DNA of 64,000 nt. It comes from Aphrocallistes beatrix (lineage: Eukaryota; Porifera; Hexactinellida; Sceptrulophora; Aphrocallistidae). The position numbers and the translations under genes were made by a program. Below are positions 61,301 through 64,000 of this stretch, piece after piece. The notes under the pieces are model-generated. The model searched no databases. It was given only the letters and a program-made list of their open reading frames with translations, and had not been told where the DNA came from. The DNA lies in contig OY725501.1 in the NCBI GenBank assembly GCA_963281255.1, positions 3,883,674 through 3,947,673 on the forward strand, written 5' to 3'. Within the stretch, counting starts at the first letter, position 1; each line of letters starts with the position of its first letter.

Positions 61301-64000
61301 CTGTTGATAGATTAAAAGCAAGATTTATTGGGAGTGTTACCATAACTGAATACTGCACATCTTCAGAGCTTTTCTTTGGGAGAACAATTTCTGCTTTTGT
61401 ATCACTATCATCACCGCTACTGTTGAGAGCAACGTTTTGCACTACAATTGTGATCAATTGTGACTCTACCGTTCTAACAGTGTCAACTTCTCTATTCTCC
61501 GTTAAGTCCTCGCTGAGTCTCTGTGAAAACCTCTCCAGTGTATTTAACGTTACTGCCAATGCTGTAGATATGGTTGAAATGGTTTGTTCTGATTGTTGCT
61601 AGAGAAACGAATTACAAGTAACATAGATAGAAACAGTGAATTCATAGTAAATTCGATGGATAGTTTTCAGCATTTTACCAAAAAAACTATAGTCAAAACC
61701 CAGTTTTACTAAGCCGTTAATTTGTAGAACAATCATGGAATTGTGATGTCATCATCACCTTTTTTTATAATGATTAAGAACAAAAATGTTGAAATATCTG
61801 TCTATAGGCGATTGTAGAATAGAACTTAAAAATTAATTGATATAAATAGTGTTAATAACGCGCTTGGCGGCGAGGTGTTTTGTAGCGTCTTTTCCTGTAT
61901 AAGCCATTTTGGGCGGGGAAGCCATACAAGTTTGGGGGTCTGACTATAAATAGAAAAATCACTTAGCCAACCGTAGGTTAAGTACCTGCATTATATTCAT
62001 CAGTTCTGATTCTTGCAGGAATGTACTTCCATTCACGATACTACTCAGTAGCCCAGTGATCTTTTCAGCTGTCTCGCTACTGAATGCCCCGTTCGTCTTA
62101 TTAATAATCAATTCTGCCGTTATTGAAGCTTCCACTAATATCACACTCTTATTTTCACTCGTGATTTCACCATCACTGTTAGCAGCATCAATGACAACCT
62201 TAGCAAGATCTGCAGTTTGTCCAGATCTCTCATCAGAAATGGATTCTACACTATTCAACTCATCGCTGATTTCTTCTAAATTTTCCTGAATGTTTTCAAG
62301 GGTTAATTCGAGTTCATAAGTGACAGATGCAACATCTCTTCCCGCTACATTCTCTGCAACGCAATAGAATATTTTCTCTCCATCGTTTGCTAGATCTGTG
62401 ATGTTGACTTGAAGTATTGGTGAATCGATGAATTTCGAAATGAAATCTCTTGTCCAGTATATGTCTGGTAGCGGTACTCCAGTAGCAACGCATTCAATAC
62501 TGCCAATAGCAACGCCAGTTCCATTTAATATTATCGTTAAGTCTGTGTCTGGGAATGTGATCTGGGGAGCTACGTTCGTGATAGTTGTTGTTGTACTGGG
62601 ATGTGTTGTTTCATATGATCCTAGAAATAAATGAAATTGGGAACGAAATTGGGAAAGAATCAGAAACTAGACAATAAAAAGTTTTTAAAAGGAGTGAAAA
62701 TTCATGATGCAAATGACAATAGTCATTAGGCCTATCAGTGACCCCTTTCTCTAAAATATTAACATCTTGTGGCCAAATTTCATCTAACAACAAATTGGGC
62801 GCTTTATTATAGTAAAGTAAATTTAATATCGATATTCAGGATCAACTACAAGATCAACCTGAATTCTAATTGCGTCATAAGAAGTCAACTGTACTTACCT
62901 AGTATTGCTGAGATATTCAATTGAATAGCTAGTGTCTGTTCTCCATCCCAATTTTCAACATAGAACTTATACACTCCTCCCTGAGAGACATAGAAAGTTG
63001 AGAAGGTAAGAGTGTTGGATGCTACAGAACTGTTATCAGGTCTCTGCCATCTCCCAGCTAGATTAGTACTCAGAACTACATTCTGTGTCCGTACAGTGAC
63101 AGAAGCTGAGTTCATGTCAGGAGGGAGGAGAGAATAGTTCCTTGAAATTACATTTTCGAATTGGATAATTGGAGGACCTTGAAATTAAAGTTTCATTAAA
63201 TCTCTGCCTAAAATATATTTTTTGAATTAATACCAAATTGAATTTATTCTCCATTTTGCTATAACATACACAATGTATGTTTATTTCAGTACGCAATTCA
63301 TCTACTATAGCAGCAAAAAATATTCTGGTCAAATCTTACAAAGAAGACTCTGTATTCTACTAACAAGAAATGTTTCCAACTTACAAGAGCTTACCTTGTA
63401 CACTATATTGAGTACAGAGTATGATGGAGTTAGTTCTGATATCGACACACTGAATGTTATAGCTGGTACCACTCTGTAACAACATATTGCTGTGTGGGAT
63501 TAGTGGGTTTGGGAATGTCCTATCATTTCCTGTCACTCTCCACTTTATGTCAGTTAATGAGATGGAACTGTTGGAACTGTTGCAGAATAGAAATATCTCC
63601 TCTCTGTCTATTCCAATGGTGTAGGTGCGATTTATTACATCCTCAATAGTACTGAAGACTAGAAAAAGTACAAATATGTAAAGAAGAACCTTCTCATTAG
63701 AATATACGGTATGTAATTGTTGCTTGATGGTAGACAGTCTTCTCAATAGAATGTGCCACTTGTCTCATTGGCTTGATTTTCTATCGATGCAAATACGAAC
63801 TCTTTAATTTGTTGGATGAAATTAAGCCTCAACTTACATGTGTAATTTGTAGTAATAAGGAGTCCGGTCGTTCTTGTTTCAGTTACACCATCACTTCTAC
63901 TAATCTGACATGAGTAGTAGCCTGGACTATCCGTGGTTATTGACAATACACTAAATCCTGTAATGACATTTGTGCTGGTGTTAAGAGTTGATGTGTCTCC
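58020..64000 (-). CDS. Gene F: Ig adhesion GPCR of the A/D type (5' partial)
   Basis: Minus-strand exons in the window: Ig a 64000-63838 (cut by the edge), Ig b 63658-63395, Ig c 63177-62899, Ig plus GAIN 62620-61986, GAIN 61598-61284, GAIN 60927-60784, GPS and TM1-3 60341-59843, TM4-7 59557-58937, and tail 58327-58020. Phases and lengths match genes A and D throughout and the frame is open. GPS ends CISSHFTSFAV. Earlier exons lie to the right of the window. No damage was seen in the visible exons. Confidence 0.85.
58328..58936 (-). other. Gene F intron before the tail exon
   Basis: Longer than the gene A equivalent by several hundred bases. Holds a non-homologous stretch (about 58430-58740) with no recognised element. 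Confidence 0.45.
58937..59557 (-). CDS. Gene F TM4-TM7
   Basis: 207-codon exon (YLIFFGWIFPLLIPIIT to VVVLRNKEVLEVFKKKEKF), phase 1-1, equivalent to 16118-16738. Confidence 0.88.
59843..60341 (-). CDS. Gene F GPS and TM1-TM3
   Basis: 499-nt exon with STCVFLNGTNW, FTNCISSHFTSFAV and three helices. The donor reads a then gtgagt where A and D have g. Confidence 0.87.
60784..60927 (-). CDS. Gene F GAIN exon 3
   Basis: 48 codons (IATSITKRIVSNKSD to GIIELTEN), phase 0-0. Confidence 0.82.
61284..61598 (-). CDS. Gene F GAIN exon 2
   Basis: 105 codons, phase 0-0, equivalent to 14327-14641 (VALNSSGDDSD, VTLPINLAF). Confidence 0.82.
61986..62620 (-). CDS. Gene F membrane-proximal Ig plus start of GAIN
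   Basis: 635-nt exon matching genes A and D (ECVATGVPLPDIYW, IFYCVAENVAG). In the following intron, 61858-61955 is an extra GC-richer stretch absent from A and D. Confidence 0.85.
62899..63177 (-). CDS. Gene F Ig exon, type c
   Basis: Cysteine-free cassette with a new first strand (GPPIIQFENVISRNYSLLPP) and the homogenised core from MNSASVTV on. 93 codons, phase 1-1. Confidence 0.84.
63395..63658 (-). CDS. Gene F Ig exon, type b
   Basis: FSTIEDVINRTYTIGIDREE, LFCNSS, IKWRV and NIQC. 88 codons, phase 1-1. Confidence 0.83.
63838..64000 (-). CDS. Gene F Ig exon, type a (cut by window edge)
   Basis: The last part of a type a Ig domain (VLSITTDSPGYYSCQISRSD), ending in phase 1 before gtaagt. 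The start lies beyond 64000. Confidence 0.78.

Overview
The window looks like nuclear DNA of an animal. It is AT-rich, with short GT-AG introns, adhesion GPCRs (GAIN domain, GPS and 7TM) and C-type lectin, Ig and FN3 domains, and it has no operon-like structure. The compact introns and these domain mixtures suggest an early-branching animal, perhaps a demosponge such as Amphimedon; that assignment is an inference from family knowledge, not a database match.

The window is a cluster of six related surface-receptor genes plus remnants. Gene A (472-17294, +, 5' end outside the window) is a giant adhesion GPCR with at least 24 Ig-like domains, then GAIN, GPS, 7TM and a tyrosine-containing tail. 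Gene B (about 19249-24417, +) is a single-pass lectin/Ig/FN3 receptor with an ITIM-like tail and two broken exons. Gene C (26186-35724, +) is a complete adhesion GPCR: signal peptide, C-type lectin, nine Ig domains, TSP3-like and HRM-like module, then GAIN-GPS-7TM in a single exon. A decayed gene-B-like copy lies at 35943-38110. Gene D (38463-48252, +) is a complete adhesion GPCR with one lectin and four Ig domains. Gene E (56565-51431, -) is a gene-B-like receptor whose last exons are duplicated downstream (50568-49268). Gene F (right edge to 58020, -) is a third GPCR of the A/D type.

Most extracellular exons are symmetric phase 1-1 cassettes: Ig types a, b and c, and C-type lectins. They can be duplicated, exchanged or skipped without changing frame. 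Gene A repeats an a-b-c order in tandem. The c cassette, a cysteine-free Ig-like domain, is almost identical in nucleotide sequence in all six genes, although the flanking introns differ; this suggests exon-scale gene conversion. Genes D and E share a near-identical promoter, signal peptide and decayed-gene segment as an inverted repeat (37195-38523 and 56505-57871).

Mobile DNA is common. It includes a 2618-bp element with perfect 34-bp terminal inverted repeats, a 7-bp target duplication and an internal 1-kb minisatellite (39048-41665); a hAT-like MITE with a perfect 8-bp target duplication (43861-44025); nested MITEs; and a dispersed repeat family that carries CRE-like palindromes. My overall reading is a rapidly evolving recognition-receptor cluster, possibly for immunity or allorecognition. 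The function is inferred; no binding partner can be read from the sequence.
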